64,000 nt of DNA from Ampelocalamus luodianensis (taxonomy: Eukaryota > Streptophyta > Magnoliopsida > Poales > Poaceae), in contig CM070629.1 of NCBI GenBank assembly GCA_036346255.1, positions 48,854,916-48,918,915 on the forward strand, given 5' to 3'. Positions 33,710 through 44,207 of the stretch are shown here, piece by piece. Position 1 is the stretch's first letter. Every line of letters starts with the position of its first letter. Position numbers and translations under genes: made by a program. The notes beneath the pieces were generated by a model. The model was not told the origin of the DNA and ran no database searches. It saw only the letters and a list, made by a program, of their open reading frames with translations.

Positions 33710-33842
33710 ATGGAGGTGGCGGTGCGCGTGGTGCAGGTGGCCTGCACCCTATGCCAGCGTGTTCAGGACTCGCTCCTCTTCTCCGACTCCGGCTCCGGCT
33801 GCGTCCACTCCAAGCTCAACCGCTCCCCGATCATTGTCGCTG
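33710..33842 (+). CDS. First exon of a SAL1/HAL2-type 3'(2'),5'-bisphosphate nucleotidase
   Basis: From the ATG at 33710 the frame reads MEVAVRVVQVACTLCQRVQD, then LFSDSGSG, KLNRSPIIVA. Plant SAL1-family enzymes begin in the same way (A-V-x-x-A-x-x-L-C-Q-R-V-Q, then K-x-D-x-S-P-V-T-V-A-D). They are Mg-dependent phosphatases that remove the 3' phosphate from PAP. The exon stops at 33842 with GCTG followed by GTTCGT, leaving one base of the Asp codon of the expected VAD. That is a correct phase-1 splice donor. Upstream in-frame sequence is open to 33314 but has no ATG and is Pro/Leu-rich. The rest of the gene (active-site motifs D-P-[IL]-D-G-T) was not found within the next kilobase. Probably a captured or orphaned first exon. 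Confidence 0.6.
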
Positions 33843-34384
33843 GTTCGTATTGTCTCTCCCCTTAGTTTTCCTTCCTAGTACTACTCACACCATCATCGCA
33901 CACTAGCATGGCCTCAAAGAATTAAACACAATTAATAACGAGGATTAGTCAAACTAGAATCGTGTCGCATTAGAAAATTAAGGAGTGCATTGACAAATTA
34001 TGCTTAGTTGAATCTCAATGCCTAAATGGAATACTGCTTAATTAATTATTGTTAACTTTCAAATTGCACCACTGTATGTGTGGTACTCTTCTTTCTGCCA
34101 TTTGATGAGGAAGATTAAATATTTGCACTTGGACTGGTAGGCTATCTTTCAGTTGAAATGATACCAGTATCCATTGGGCAATTAGGGTGGTGTCTTTGGA
34201 AGATTACTGACTATTATTCACTTGAAATGATGCCAAGATAATCTACTGGATATTATTGTTTTTTTTATATGGCATACACTGTAGTAAGATTTTGAGATAT
34301 GAAATCAGGCAATCCCGTTATGATGTTACTTCTTGGTGCCACTTGTGCTGTCTGAAATACATGCGAGGGAAGATATGATGTTGG
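33843..34384. other. Unassigned DNA after the SAL1-like exon
   Basis: AT-rich and intron-like. Carries one copy (34323-34368) of a 46-bp direct repeat. Confidence 0.4.
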
Positions 34385-34509
34385 CTAAACCTGGAATCCC
34401 TGATATACTATCGGTGCACTATGAGAATGCTGAGGGGGGTAACCCTGAAAAGTGCCACCAATAATGTTACTTCTTGGTGCCACTTGTGCTGTCTGAAATA
34501 CATGCGAGG
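34323..34509. repeat. 46-bp direct repeat pair
   Basis: 34323-34368 and 34464-34509 are identical or nearly so (ATGTTACTTCTTGGTGCCAC.. ..ATACATGCGAGG). The second copy codes, on the minus strand, for part of the Ser/Gln/Pro-rich ORF. The first lies downstream of its stop, so the repeat is a fragment duplicated outside the frame. Confidence 0.85.
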
Positions 34510-34954
34510 ATGCTGACTGCATTGGGGCATAGTTATGAACAACAGGGTGCAGATTGCTAGGAACAGCAGGGTACAGATTGCTAGCATTTGAGGGTGCATA
34601 AACTTGAGCAGTGGCCCCAGCTCTTTTGAATATTTTGCGCGAGATTTTAGGCCTAGGAGATGATGTTTTTGGCACATGAACGGCTTGCCGAGATGATGCT
34701 TTTGGCATACGGATGGCTAGCCTCACATTCTGTGCAACTCCAATAGACAGATGCATCTGTTGATTTTGGCTCACATTACTCGCAGCAGGAACTCTTCTTG
34801 CAGAAGATTGGATCACGGTTGGTCTTGAAGGTGGAATTGCTTGTGGAACTGCTACTTGATGCCTTGTATATTGCTGTGAGGATGGTGTTGTTGAGCTTGA
34901 GCGAAAGAAATTCTGAATACTTCCACAGTTAGATGGTAAGCTTGAGGTCAACAA
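34385..34954 (-). CDS. Ser/Gln/Pro-rich C-terminal coding fragment, unidentified
   Basis: A 189-codon minus-strand frame with no ATG at its start (the first codon of the open stretch is TTG), so it looks like the last exon of a longer gene. It contains SIQNFFRSSSTTPSSQQ, a basic stretch PRPKISRKIFKR, and a Pro/His/Tyr-rich tail ending QGYPPQHSHSAPIVYQGFQV before TAG. A small internal duplication gives SNLYPAVPSNLHPVV. I do not recognise the family. Such tails occur in plant transposases and in nuclear regulators. No recognisable catalytic domain lies upstream. Confidence 0.4.
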   Translation of the reverse strand: MLTSSLPSNCGSIQNFFRSSSTTPSSQQYTRHQVAVPQAIPPSRPTVIQSSARRVPAASNVSQNQQMHLSIGVAQNVRLAIRMPKASSRQAVHVPKTSSPRPKISRKIFKRAGATAQVYAPSNASNLYPAVPSNLHPVVHNYAPMQSASSHVFQTAQVAPRSNIIGGTFQGYPPQHSHSAPIVYQGFQV

Positions 34955-35590
34955 AGGTCATTTTCAACTATTAGCTGGTAAGTGTGATGGTAAGTGTTGT
35001 TTCTAGCATTATATGCTACTTGTACTTTTAGATTTATAAGTTACATTATAGTTCTCAGTGTACATAATGATCTCACCTACTTTTTAGAAGTGCTATCGGT
35101 GTTTTAGAACCGATCTCACATAAAGATTATTTGATTCGGTAGGTCTCCACAATTGGTCACGCAGACAAAAGAGACACGTGGATTTTTATACAAGTTCGGG
35201 CCTTCTCTAGTGAGAATAACAACCATACTCCTGTGTGTATTGTATTGGGTATCCTGATTACAATCAGTGAAAAGAGTTGCGCTAATTCTGCTACTGACTG
35301 TCTCTCAAAAGCCTCTCCCCACTATCTCCAAGAGACACCTATTTATACTATGTTGTTGGGGCGGTTGTCGTTCCAGGCCAATTAGGCGCTCATTATTGCG
35401 TAATAATGAGAGTAATTACTGGGGTAGTAACCTCCCCACGCTGTTCAACGGTTACCAATCAGAGATAGTGGAGAATTATCTGTAGTTATTTCGGGTATAA
35501 CTACGTAATTTGACTGCTCAGATCCTCACTAGTAAATGAGCCTTCTGACGGGTGGACCCAGCTAATTGTGAGTATGTCATAGCAGGGCTA

Positions 35591-35758
35591 ATCGTAGCAG
35601 AACTTACGACTAGGGGGTAGTCGTGGAAAGAGCTTACGACTGGTACTGGTCGTAGAAAAGACTTACGACCGGACGTAATCGTAGTAGGACTTACGATTAC
35701 ACCATAGTCGTAGAAATACTTACGACTAGGGGGCTGGTCGTAGAAGAGCTTACGACCA
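35591..35758 (+). repeat. Hairpin array 1: six 24-nt hairpins in the leader
   Basis: Hairpins at about 35589-35612, 35618-35641, 35647-35670, 35676-35699, 35705-35728 and 35735-35758. Pattern: 8-nt arm ending TCGTA, 8-nt loop (mostly GAAAnnCT-like), 8-nt arm TACGA... Arms of the last three pair over all 8 bp: TAATCGTA with TACGATTA, TAGTCGTA with TACGACTA, TGGTCGTA with TACGACCA. Spacers of 4-6 nt are unrelated. Non-coding. Confidence 0.9.
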
Positions 35759-35800
35759 CCTAACTTAGTCCTCCCTTATAACATTAAGGGGTATACCATG

Positions 35801-35808
35801 TGACGTCA
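35801..35808. promoter_or_regulatory. TGACGTCA palindrome (bZIP-type site)
   Basis: Perfect TGACGTCA, a bZIP/CRE-class binding motif, in the leader about 610 bp upstream of the start codon. Could be chance. Confidence 0.3.
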
Positions 35809-36034
35809 TATTACATGATTATGGAATAATAAAATGAGGATTATCATATCCTCGTCATCTAGCCCCCCAGCTTCAAGTGAAAATAACTTACTTGGTTGAG
35901 GAGTCATAGATGATCTTATGATCACTAGGAGGTTGTAGGAAAAGCGTTGAAGGAAAAACTCTTCAACATGTATTTCTCTCGACCAGAAATATGCTTGGTC
36001 GAGGTAATTTGTTGGAAATCTCACGATTATAAGG

Positions 36035-36058
36035 TAGTCGTAGAAAATATTACGACTT
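36035..36058 (+). repeat. Isolated hairpin of the same family
   Basis: TAGTCGTA, loop GAAAATAT, TACGACTT: seven of eight arm pairs. Lies between the leader array and the gene. Confidence 0.8.
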
Positions 36059-36263
36059 TAGAGTAATCATGGCCTTATGATCAGAAGTAAATCTTTTCCG
36101 ATCGGCATTTCTTTTGATCCGAAGGTCAAGAAGGTAATTTCAGTTGAGGTGTGAAAAGGGTTTCGGTACTTTCGAACGGGCAGATTAAAGACCTATCCGT
36201 TGGAGCAATTCCCGAAGCGGTGGAAACCGTTGGGCTTCCACGGTGTTTCGTTTCAAGCACACG

Positions 36264-36271
36264 GTTATAAA
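36264..36271 (+). promoter_or_regulatory. Candidate TATA box for the Transposase_28 gene
   Basis: TTATAAAA within CACGGTTATAAAACGG, about 150 bp upstream of the ATG at 36418, at a plausible distance for a plant core promoter. Confidence 0.4.
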
Positions 36272-36417
36272 ACGGACTGTGGAGGTAAACTTAGGGTTCT
36301 TACCTTTTTTCCAATTCACCCCGACTGTTCGTTGCTTTCTCATCTCTTCCGCCGCCGGTGATACTGTGCACTTTCTTGGAGCTTTCCCAAATCCAACTCT
36401 TCCATTCTTCAAAAAAG

Positions 36418-39400
36418 ATGGCTAGGGTCGTCTCCGAGTGGGCCAAATCGGAAATGGACAATGCGAAGATGACTGCTCTGGTCGCCGCCGAGAAGATCCC
36501 CGAGGGACTACTCGTGAAGTGGATTGCAACGAATGGACAACATTGGCCGTCGGGGGAGGAAGATCAAATTCCGGTTTTCCAGGCGTACTGCGAGTGTGGC
36601 CTCCGATTGCCTGCTCATCCCTTCCTCACACTCGTGCTCGAGCACATCGGGGTGGAATTAGTGAACCTTGGTCCCAATTTCATTACAATGCTGAGCGTGT
36701 TCGTGTATTTGTGCGAGGCTTACCTGGGGATTCCGGCGGACCTCGAGCTTTTTTAGTACTACTACGAAATGGCTCGGCAGGCCGAAATTGCGGGGAGTTG
36801 CGGTCTAAAGCTCCACGACGGTAAGTCGAAGGAGTATATTCAGATGTTCACCCGGTCGTTGTGGCCGGGGTGGAAGAAGAGGTGGTTTTACTGGGAGGTT
36901 ACCAAGGAAGACAGCCTCTCATTCGTCGGGAAAGCCGCCGAGAGGTCCTCTTCCTGGGATTCGACTCCCGGTAATCTCGACCGGATAGCCCCCTACATTC
37001 AAGCCGTCAAAGACTTGAAGATAGGGGGGCTTACCGGATGGCACGTGGTGAAGGACTTCATCACGCGCCGCATCAACCCCTTGAAGGCACGAGTTCCTCC
37101 TATGTGGAGGTATTCGGGGAAAGAAGACCCGACCAGGGATTATAAGGATGGTAAGTGTAAAAACTCACTTTTTGACTTCAACCTTGTGTAATCTCGATCT
37201 GGTCTATTGATTGCGTTGTTCACATGTACAGATCTTTCGCAGGCAGAGATTGACGCTCGCGTCAGGCTCATCTGCGAGAAAAGTCCGTCCAGCATAGCAG
37301 CTCCACAAATTCGTGCGGTTTTGACCACAGAAGAAAAAGTGGAGCGCCTAAAGGTAATCAAAAAACGACTTTGTCTTTAGGCGCTTATTGTCGTAAAGCG
37401 ATTTACGACTTAAGGTTTTGTCGTAGAAAAACTTACGACTTGTAAGCTAGTCGTAGAAGAACTTACGACCAGTTAGTGACCGTAGAAAAGCTTACGACCA
37501 CTTTCTTTTTCTGTTTTTCAACAGAAAGTAGGCATGGAGAACCGCCAAGACGAGGAGGAGGTCGATTTGGTGGTTGTCGGGGTGACTGCGTGGGCGAAGT
37601 CAGCAAAGTCCCCTCCAACCAAGAAGCGTTGACTGGTAAAAGTCGGCGATAAGAGGGGTTCGAGTTCGGCTCCTCCTGCTCCTTTTGCTAAATTTGCTAC
37701 AGACTTGGCTGCAGCGAGGAAAAAAGCAGAGGGAGCCGCCTTTGCCCTCAAGCGCACAGCCCCCAAGGTCAAGGTACTCTTCTATTACGACAACAAATCA
37801 TTCGCAGTTTCTGCTTCTCGTGGCTTCATAAGGCAGCTAGAAAAGGAGAACTGGAAGAACTTCATATCTTTTGTGAAGAAAACTGCTGCTCTAGTGGGAT
37901 CTGAGGCCGAGTGGAGCAACGCTCTTAAGGTGGTCGAGATAGATATCGGCCACTCGGGAAGTCGGGAGGAGACTCCCATTATCCCGATCGAATCTCGACC
38001 AGCGATGGTCGAGAAGAAGTTGAAGAAACCTTTCGTCGAGAAGGTTGCTCCCAAGCTTCGAGTTAGGTCCAACGCGCAGAGGTATGTAAAAAATATAAGT
38101 GTAAGAACTGCATTTACTCTTTCTTTTTTACGAGTTGACTTACTTCTGTGTTTTGTGATCTTAGCCCAACGTCTTCAGCCCCCAGGGATGCTCCTATGGA
38201 GAAGCCCGCTGTCACTTCTTTAGGTAGCGAGGGTGTGACCGCGGCAGTAGCTGAAGGCGTAGCTACTATTCCCGCGGTGGAAGAAGTCGTTGCTGCCGAA
38301 GTTGCTACGACCACCGAGGTTGTCGAAGTTGCTACGACCACCGAGGTTGTCGTAGAGATTGAAGAGGAGGTGAGAGAGGCCGCGAGGGACGCACCAGAGG
38401 CCGGTGGTGGTGGGAGTTCCGACCACCGCGCCGGTAAGGAGGTTGTCGAGGACGCTCCTTCCGGCCCTCCAGGTGGTGCACCCGTCACCGAGTCAGAGGA
38501 AGAAGAGTATTTTAACTTTTGCTCTGATTTCTTTGGCCCCAATTCTATCGTAGGATCTTCTGCCTACCGATCTCGCGACCGAGTTCCTCACCCCAACAGC
38601 ATTCCCAATTGCGGGGATGTCTTCGACAATGAACGTCTCGAGGGGGTCTGGTGGAAACGAGTCGAGGAGATGGATGGGCTGAAGGATCCGTCGCGAATAA
38701 TGTCCATGTTTGCTTGGTCAAACATGAATGTAAGTATTCATTGATATTTAGGTATGATTCTATCCCTGTCTCTTATCGTTTTTCTCCCCTGCAGAGAGCC
38801 GTAGAGCAAGTTGCTACGATTTGCGAGTATAATCGGCAACTTGTCAAGTTACGACAAGAGAAGGCAGTACTCTGCGAGCAAGCAGAGAGGTGGTGAGTAA
38901 CTGGTTCTCGTAATCGTTTTACAAAATGATTACTTACTTAGTACTCGTAGAAGATTGTCGTAGAAAACTTACGACTTGGTACTAGTCGTAGAAAAGCTTA
39001 CGACCAAGGGGTAATCGTAGAAAAAATTACGATTATCCATTAGTTGTAGAAATACTTACGACCATTCGTCTGTGTATACATTTCTTCCTTTAACCTTTCA
39101 GGTTTAAGAGTGACGAAAAGACTTTAGCTGATGCACTCGACTTCGAGAAAGCCGAGAAGAACAAGCTAAAGGATAAGGCCACCGACCTTTTGAAGAAGCT
39201 TCGGAGGCTAATTCTACAACTCAGAGATTGTAGAAAAAAAATAAACAGTACGTGGAGTTACGACTGCTTTTGATCTTGATCTCCGCTTTCTTAACCTCTC
39301 ATTCTTTTGCCAAAAAATAAGTCAAAAATAAGGCCCTTCAGGCTGAGGTGGGAGCTCTTTGGGTCGAGGTCCAGGAGAAGTCCTCGGTTGTCCGCGAGAT

Positions 39401-39972
39401 CTCCCGCATCGCGAAGGAGAAAGACCAAGAAATTGAGACGTTAGGTTCTCAATTAGCGGGTAAGTAGAACTTTACCTGTTGTTTTATCTTCTCGTAGAAT
39501 TGTTTCATCTAATCAATCCCTACTCTTTCCAGAGCGATTAATTGAAATAAAACAACTCCACGAGGCTTCGACTTATACCCAGGAGGAGATGAAGTTCATG
39601 AAGATCAATCTTCAAGACAACATTTCACTTCTAAACAATGTACTCGATGGGCTTCGTGTCGGGAGGGTCGCTCCTCGCAACGACACGATGGCTGCTCATA
39701 CGGGTGCCATTGGGGAACAAGTCGATACCTTGCAAGAGTTGGTGTCTACTCTGAAGACCAACCAGAATGATTCGATAAGGGAAGCGGTCAAAGGAGCTGT
39801 GAGCTTTGTTTTAGCAAAGCTCAAGGCCCGTGACCCTAACCTTAATCCACATTCTGTTGAAGCCGACTTCGACTGCACCGAATCTGAAGCAGAACGGCTG
39901 ATCGAGGAGATGCAGTCAGTTGGCGAGAAGGTTGCGGAGGAGATGCAGATAGAATCTCCTTTATCAGAGTAG
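36418..39972 (+). CDS. Transposase_28-type retroelement protein, eight exons
   Basis: Proposed exons: 36418-37150, 37232-37353, 37525-38081, 38165-38729, 38795-38892, 39102-39247, 39322-39459, 39533-39972. Every junction is GT..AG and every phase agrees, giving 932 codons from an ATG in good context (AAGATGGC). Residues about 50-115 contain PVFQAYCECGLRLPAHPF, LVNLGPNFITMLSVFVYLCE and YLGIPADLELF, the Transposase_28 signature (GLRLPxHPFL.., LxPNxW..L..F). WPGWKKRWFYW follows at about residue 150. Exon 4 is Val/Glu/Ala-rich with duplicated EVATTTEVV. Exons 5-8 look like one long coiled coil. The stop TAG is at 39970-39972. Two in-frame stops break it: TAG at 36754-36756 (codon 113) and TGA at 37630-37632 (codon 321). 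Either the copy is dead or these are sequence errors. The biochemical role of this family is not known. Confidence 0.75.
37388..37500 (+). repeat. Hairpin array 2: four hairpins in intron 2
   Basis: 37388-37411, 37418-37441, 37448-37471 and 37477-37500, all of the arm(TCGTA)-loop-arm(TACGA) design. The core six base pairs GTCGTA/TACGAC are complete in the first three. The outer pairs are partly mismatched. The array fills most of intron 2 (37354-37524) and ends 24 bp before the acceptor. Confidence 0.9.
38955..39064 (+). repeat. Hairpin array 3: four hairpins in intron 5
   Basis: 38955-38977 (7-nt loop), 38983-39006, 39012-39035 and 39041-39064. The third is a perfect 8-bp pair, TAATCGTA with TACGATTA around loop GAAAAAAT. 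The array takes up the middle of intron 5 (38893-39101). Confidence 0.9.
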
Positions 39973-40451
39973 TCTGTAATAGGAACTCGTAAAGACAAGT
40001 CTTTTTTGGTGATGCATAAATATATGATCCTTTCTTTCCTGCAAATTATCTCGTAGAGTAGTTAGTAACTCATAAGATAATAAAAAAGGAAGAAATAATT
40101 AGACTAGATATGAGCGATTCCTCCTTTCTCCTTCTTTTTCCCTGCGAATCATCTTGTAGAGTAGTTAGTAACTCGTAAGATGACAAGTCGGAAAAAACTA
40201 AGACTAAGAAATGAAGTCATGTTTATAACTTTATCCTAGCCCCCGACTATTTACTTAGTTTATTGGGAATAAACTAACAAAATAGTAAAGAAAGGGTTTC
40301 TGAAAACAGAGATGTTTGTTCGACTTATAGTTCTCGAGTATCGATTATCTTGCACTAGTCGAAAGAGTGGAAACGGATCGACGCTAGGAAGTTCCCTCTA
40401 GTGGGCAGGACCACGTGCAAAGGAAAAAAAAGCTTCGACTAGGTGATGTTA
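39973..40451 (+). other. 3' region of the Transposase_28 element
   Basis: No ORF. Two related longer stem-like segments occur: ATCTCGTAGAGTAGTTAGTA then ACTCATAAGAT near 40050, and CATCTTGTAGAGTAGTTAGT then AACTCGTAAGATG near 40150. They recall the TCGTA hairpins but with a longer loop. The last bases before the gypsy LTR are TGTTA (40447-40451), the likely target site. Confidence 0.5.
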
Positions 40452-43400
40452 TGTCGGGACCCAAAATTACGATTTTGGAACCCTCTGTGTATACTGCACT
40501 AGTCCAGGATCACGCTAGTGCACACAGGGTCAACATAGGTAAATATCGATCCACACAAACGATAAATAAAGTAAACGATTAGTTTGAATAACAAATAAGG
40601 GTTTTGACCTTATGGTCGAGTTTACACTTATTAAGCCACGCGAGCTAACGATAAATAAAGCGGCGAATGAACGAAATAACTCCAGCGTAGATCCCACCAA
40701 TTCACCACAGGCAACCAACTGGGATCCAAACCTTAACGATCAGCAACCTTCGACGAATTCCTCCTCGAAAGCAGGTGTAGACTCCTCCTCTTCTGTAGGT
40801 TTGGGCCCAAGTTTTACAACAAGCGTGAGTACACAACCGTACTCGCAAATCATACCACAGAATGCAGTTTATAGATGCAGGCTTATTCCAAAGGAAATGG
40901 CTTCTGTGGTTATTTTGCAGAAATGCAACATTTGCAATTGAATACAAATAATAGATTGAAAGCATAATTCAAAACAAATAGACAATATTAATTTAGTAGT
41001 TGTTTTCACAAAGACACATAGCCTAATCAAATTCTTTCACACAGCCATATGACTTAAATCACACAGCTGTCCCTTCCCAACATTTTATGAAAACTACCCC
41101 TCGTGTGAAATCCCCGAGCATGTCCATGACCGCGGACGCGGCTATTCGAATAGATTGATTTAACACTCTGCAGAGGTTGTACACTTTACCCACAAGATAC
41201 AACTAGTGTAGCAAGCACTAATCATAACAAAACGGTTCAGAAACTTCATCTCAACATTGACACTCCCGATGTGCTTACAAACCGCTATACCAACCCAAAC
41301 GAAGCGCTTTGGCATAACACACACCGCTGGACAGGGAAGCGACGAATCGTCCCGCGATGCAACCACTAAGTAGTCACACCTCCACCTGTCACACACCTAA
41401 CCTATCCACGAACATCAATGCGAGAATCCATAACTTACTAAGTTAGGCCCGTCCCATACCAGGCATGTGGTCGTACAGTAAGGCTCAGTTCAATGGCGCA
41501 CAAAGTTAAGTCCTTAATTGACCAAGGCAAGACTTCCATGTTCTAACTAAGTCACAAAGATTATCAATCCCATCACAAAGTCCACCATATCACACAGCTT
41601 CCACCACTTGCCTCAGTCTAAATCCTTTACCACCCAGTTGGTTTTAGTGCAACACATGCCATCACGAAGTAATAACACATAGCACACAGTTTTACACAAA
41701 GTTCCATAGTCACTTAGTCACATTTAATAATTGCAACTTTCATGAAATGTGAGACTCGTAGCATGGCTAAGCAATTGTACTCGCATCTAACCAACCCACG
41801 TTGGTGCTACAATATTACCAACTAATAAACCAATCTAGGGTGACAAGGAAATATGACGTACAAGGCCAAGGTGTGATAACAAATTTGGATAATAACTATA
41901 CCCAAAGCATTTAAATAAATGATTAAAATAGCATGCAGTACTTTGAAGTAAAGTAATTTGAAAGCGGGGTTCAAGATGATCAAAGGTATGACTTGCCTTG
42001 GAAAAGGTCTATGTACTGTTCTTGATCTTGGGGTGCTCCTTCTTCCACAAAATTTCCCGACGAATCGATGTCTACTCGCAAACGAGACACAAACAAACAA
42101 AACAAATAAATAACAGAGGCAAAATAAGCTCCAAAAATTAAATAAAAATCTCAGATAAATAGGGCTTGAATTTAGATAAATTTAGAAATTTGAATGGGCT
42201 CAATCGGAGTTAGGATGAAAAGTTATGTGCTCTCGAAGTTTTAAATCTAAAAGAAACCCTAATTTGGATTTTTCAGAATTTCCGAATTATTTCTCTGAAG
42301 AAAAATCGGATTATTGCGCAATGCTGACGTCATCGTAGGGCGTTCGGACGGGATGAAAATTGGTGCGGCGGTGGGACCCACATGTCGGTGACACGCTCAC
42401 GGTAGACTAGGTCTACCGAGCCTCGGATTTGAAAACCGGTGGGCGCACGTGGACTGGTGGGCCAATCCACGTGCGACACGTCGGCGGCGTTGACCGACGG
42501 CCGACTTCGGGTGCACACGTGCGAGATGACAGGGATGCCACGCGGCTGCCACTCGGGATGACACACCGGCGCGGGCGCTGAGGTGGCTGACGACGTGGAC
42601 GACCACGTTAGACCGACGGACGGCGGCGCTCGGAAACCGACGACAACGGCGAACGGCGGCGATCCACCGGCGGTGAGTGGTACCGGCGTGTAGCTCTTGC
42701 TATTGCGAACCTGTTGAGGTAGGTCCGGGTGGTCGGGAACAACGGAGGTGGCCGGTGGCGAGCTCAGAGCGGCGGAGGTGCTTCGGGTTTTGTCGGACGG
42801 TGGCTCCGATGGGGTTCCGGCGACGACGAAGGCTCCGGGAGGTAGAGGCTGTGACGAGGAACACGTCGGCGTGATTCACGATGATGCGACGACAACGACG
42901 GCGGCGGAATCGACGAAGAACAGATCGGCGGTGAAAACCCTAAACCTTGACTCGCGATGGCGCTAGGGTTCTACGGTGGAAAAGGGTGGCGGCTCTGGGT
43001 TGCGGTTGAGAGGCGAACCGCGGGTGCCTTTATAGGGGCGGGAGGGCTAGGCGCGGCGTCGTGCGAACCTAAAAGAGTCCGATATGAACTCGCGAGAAAT
43101 CGGAGTTAGAAACGAAACGGGTTTGATTTTGATCAGAAGATGCAGGGAGGTTGGGGATAAGATTCTACGCGTTTTCTAGAAGGGGTTCAATTGGAAAGGA
43201 GGCGTTGTCATACGGGACTCGAGCTTGGAAACATGGCGGACGGCGCGGCCGCTCGCGAGGAAGAAGTCGGGCGCGAGGGGGACGACGAAGGCGTGGGGCC
43301 CACACGTCAGCGGCATGGAGGCAGTGCGCGCGGGAGCTGGGCTTCGCGTGGGAGATGGGCTGGCACAGCGAAGAGATGGCCCAGAGCCTTGGAAATTCGT

Positions 43401-43711
43401 CCCGAAAGGATTTTTGAGATTTTAATAGCTTTTCTAATTTAGAAAATATCAGAAATTCAAATAAGCAATAGAAAATAGCAATTGAACTCGGAAAAATTTT
43501 AGAAAAAAATCTAGAAAATATATCTGAGCACAAGGAACCCAAATAAAATAGTTTTGACTATTGTTCAAGTTGGAAATATTCACATTAAATATTTTTGATT
43601 GGAAAGTCCAATATTAAGTTTTTGAAATTAAATTCAAATAAATCCAAATGGTGAATTTTCTCCCTACTAACTATTAAAAGATTTTTAAACTCAGAAAATT
43701 GGGATGTTACA
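40452..43711 (-). repeat. 3' LTR of the minus-strand gypsy element
   Basis: 3260 bp. The reverse strand starts TGTAACATCCCAATTTT (43711 downward) and ends GGGTCCCGACA at 40452. The low-coordinate 300 bp matches 63692-64000 almost base for base, identifying the LTR pair. Same family as the solo LTR at 6349-9526. Contains a GC-rich promoter region (42340-43080). Confidence 0.92.
43028..43036 (-). promoter_or_regulatory. TATA box of the minus-strand gypsy LTR
   Basis: The reverse strand reads CCCCTATAAAGGCACCCG around here; the same position in the solo LTR has TATAAAAGG. Confidence 0.5.
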
Positions 43712-43712
43712 A

Positions 43713-43729
43713 ACCTCCCCCCCTTAAAG
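43713..43729 (-). other. Polypurine tract of the minus-strand gypsy element
   Basis: The reverse strand reads CCTTTAAGGGGGGGAGG next to the LTR start, the plus-strand priming site. Confidence 0.85.
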
Positions 43730-43739
43730 GAATCTCGAC

Positions 43740-44207
43740 CCCGAGATTCAGGCTAGCTAGAGAAAAGGCTAGGAAACTCGGCTTTCAGCTCTTCTTCACG
43801 TTTCCACGTTGCTTCTCCTTCTCAGTGGTTGCTCCACTGGACCTTGCAAAAACGAAAAGTCTTACTTCTGGTGAGGCGCTTGCGACATCCAAAATCTTGA
43901 CTGGCTGCTCCTTGTAGGTAAGATCCTCTTTCAAGTCAATTGATTCCAACGGGGCTTGCTCTTCTGGCACACGAAGGCACTTCTTCAACTGCGAGACATG
44001 AAAGTGATCATGCACTCCTGCTAACGACTGCGGTAGCTCCAGCTGATAAGCAACTCCTCCACGGCGTTCCAAAATCTTGAACGGACCAACATACCTAGGG
44101 GCAAGCTTCCCTTTGGCATGAAACATTTTGACACCTCGGCGAGTCACTCGAAGATAAACGAAATCCTTGGGTTCAAAATCGAGATCTCGGCGGCGATTAT
44201 CGCGCAT
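43740..44207 (-). pseudogene. pol: Gypsy integrase C-terminus with chromodomain-like tail
   Basis: The reverse strand is open from 44207: DFEPKDFVYLRVTRRGVKMF, GKLAPRYVGPFKIL, then HDHFHVSQLKKCLRVPEEQ and EDLTYKEQPVKILD. Here the frame slips. The next frame gives TRSKTFRFCKVQWSNH, a stop, then EGEATWKREEELKAEFP. The second half is the chromodomain-like end of Tekay/Del integrases (KVxWxxH..EEATWE..L). The last stop of the first frame is at 43785-43787. The stop within SNH*EGEA lies at a CTGAG motif, so a small deletion or base-call error is likely. Confidence 0.8.

Larger units (their letters stand above)
35091..40451 (+). mobile_element. Non-autonomous retroelement with a Transposase_28-type gene
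   Basis: The gene at 36418-39972 belongs to the family called 'putative gypsy type transposon' (Transposase_28), found in grass non-autonomous LTR elements. The leader at 35091 begins TGCTATCGGTGTTTTAGAAC, LTR-like, with GTTCGGGCCTTCTCTAGTGA text as seen in grass LTRs. No second copy of the leader is seen before 40451, where the minus-strand gypsy LTR starts. The element is therefore interrupted and its right half would lie beyond the window. Its leader and introns 2 and 5 carry a hairpin family. LTR status of the leader is an inference. Confidence 0.5.

Noticed and set aside
34911..34926. PCNA-binding (PIP) box in SIQNFF
   Set aside because: The spacing has Ile and Phe-Phe in place but no Gln at the first position, and no associated DNA-repair domain is present.
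35589..35758. CRISPR-like array
   Set aside because: Repeats are palindromes with variable arms and 4-6 nt spacers in a plant genome. Real CRISPR spacers are about 30 nt and repeats are near-identical.
38114..38542. 142-codon minus-strand Ser/Thr/Ala-rich ORF
   Set aside because: Antisense shadow of exon 4 of the Transposase_28-type gene, whose reading is supported by splice sites and phase.
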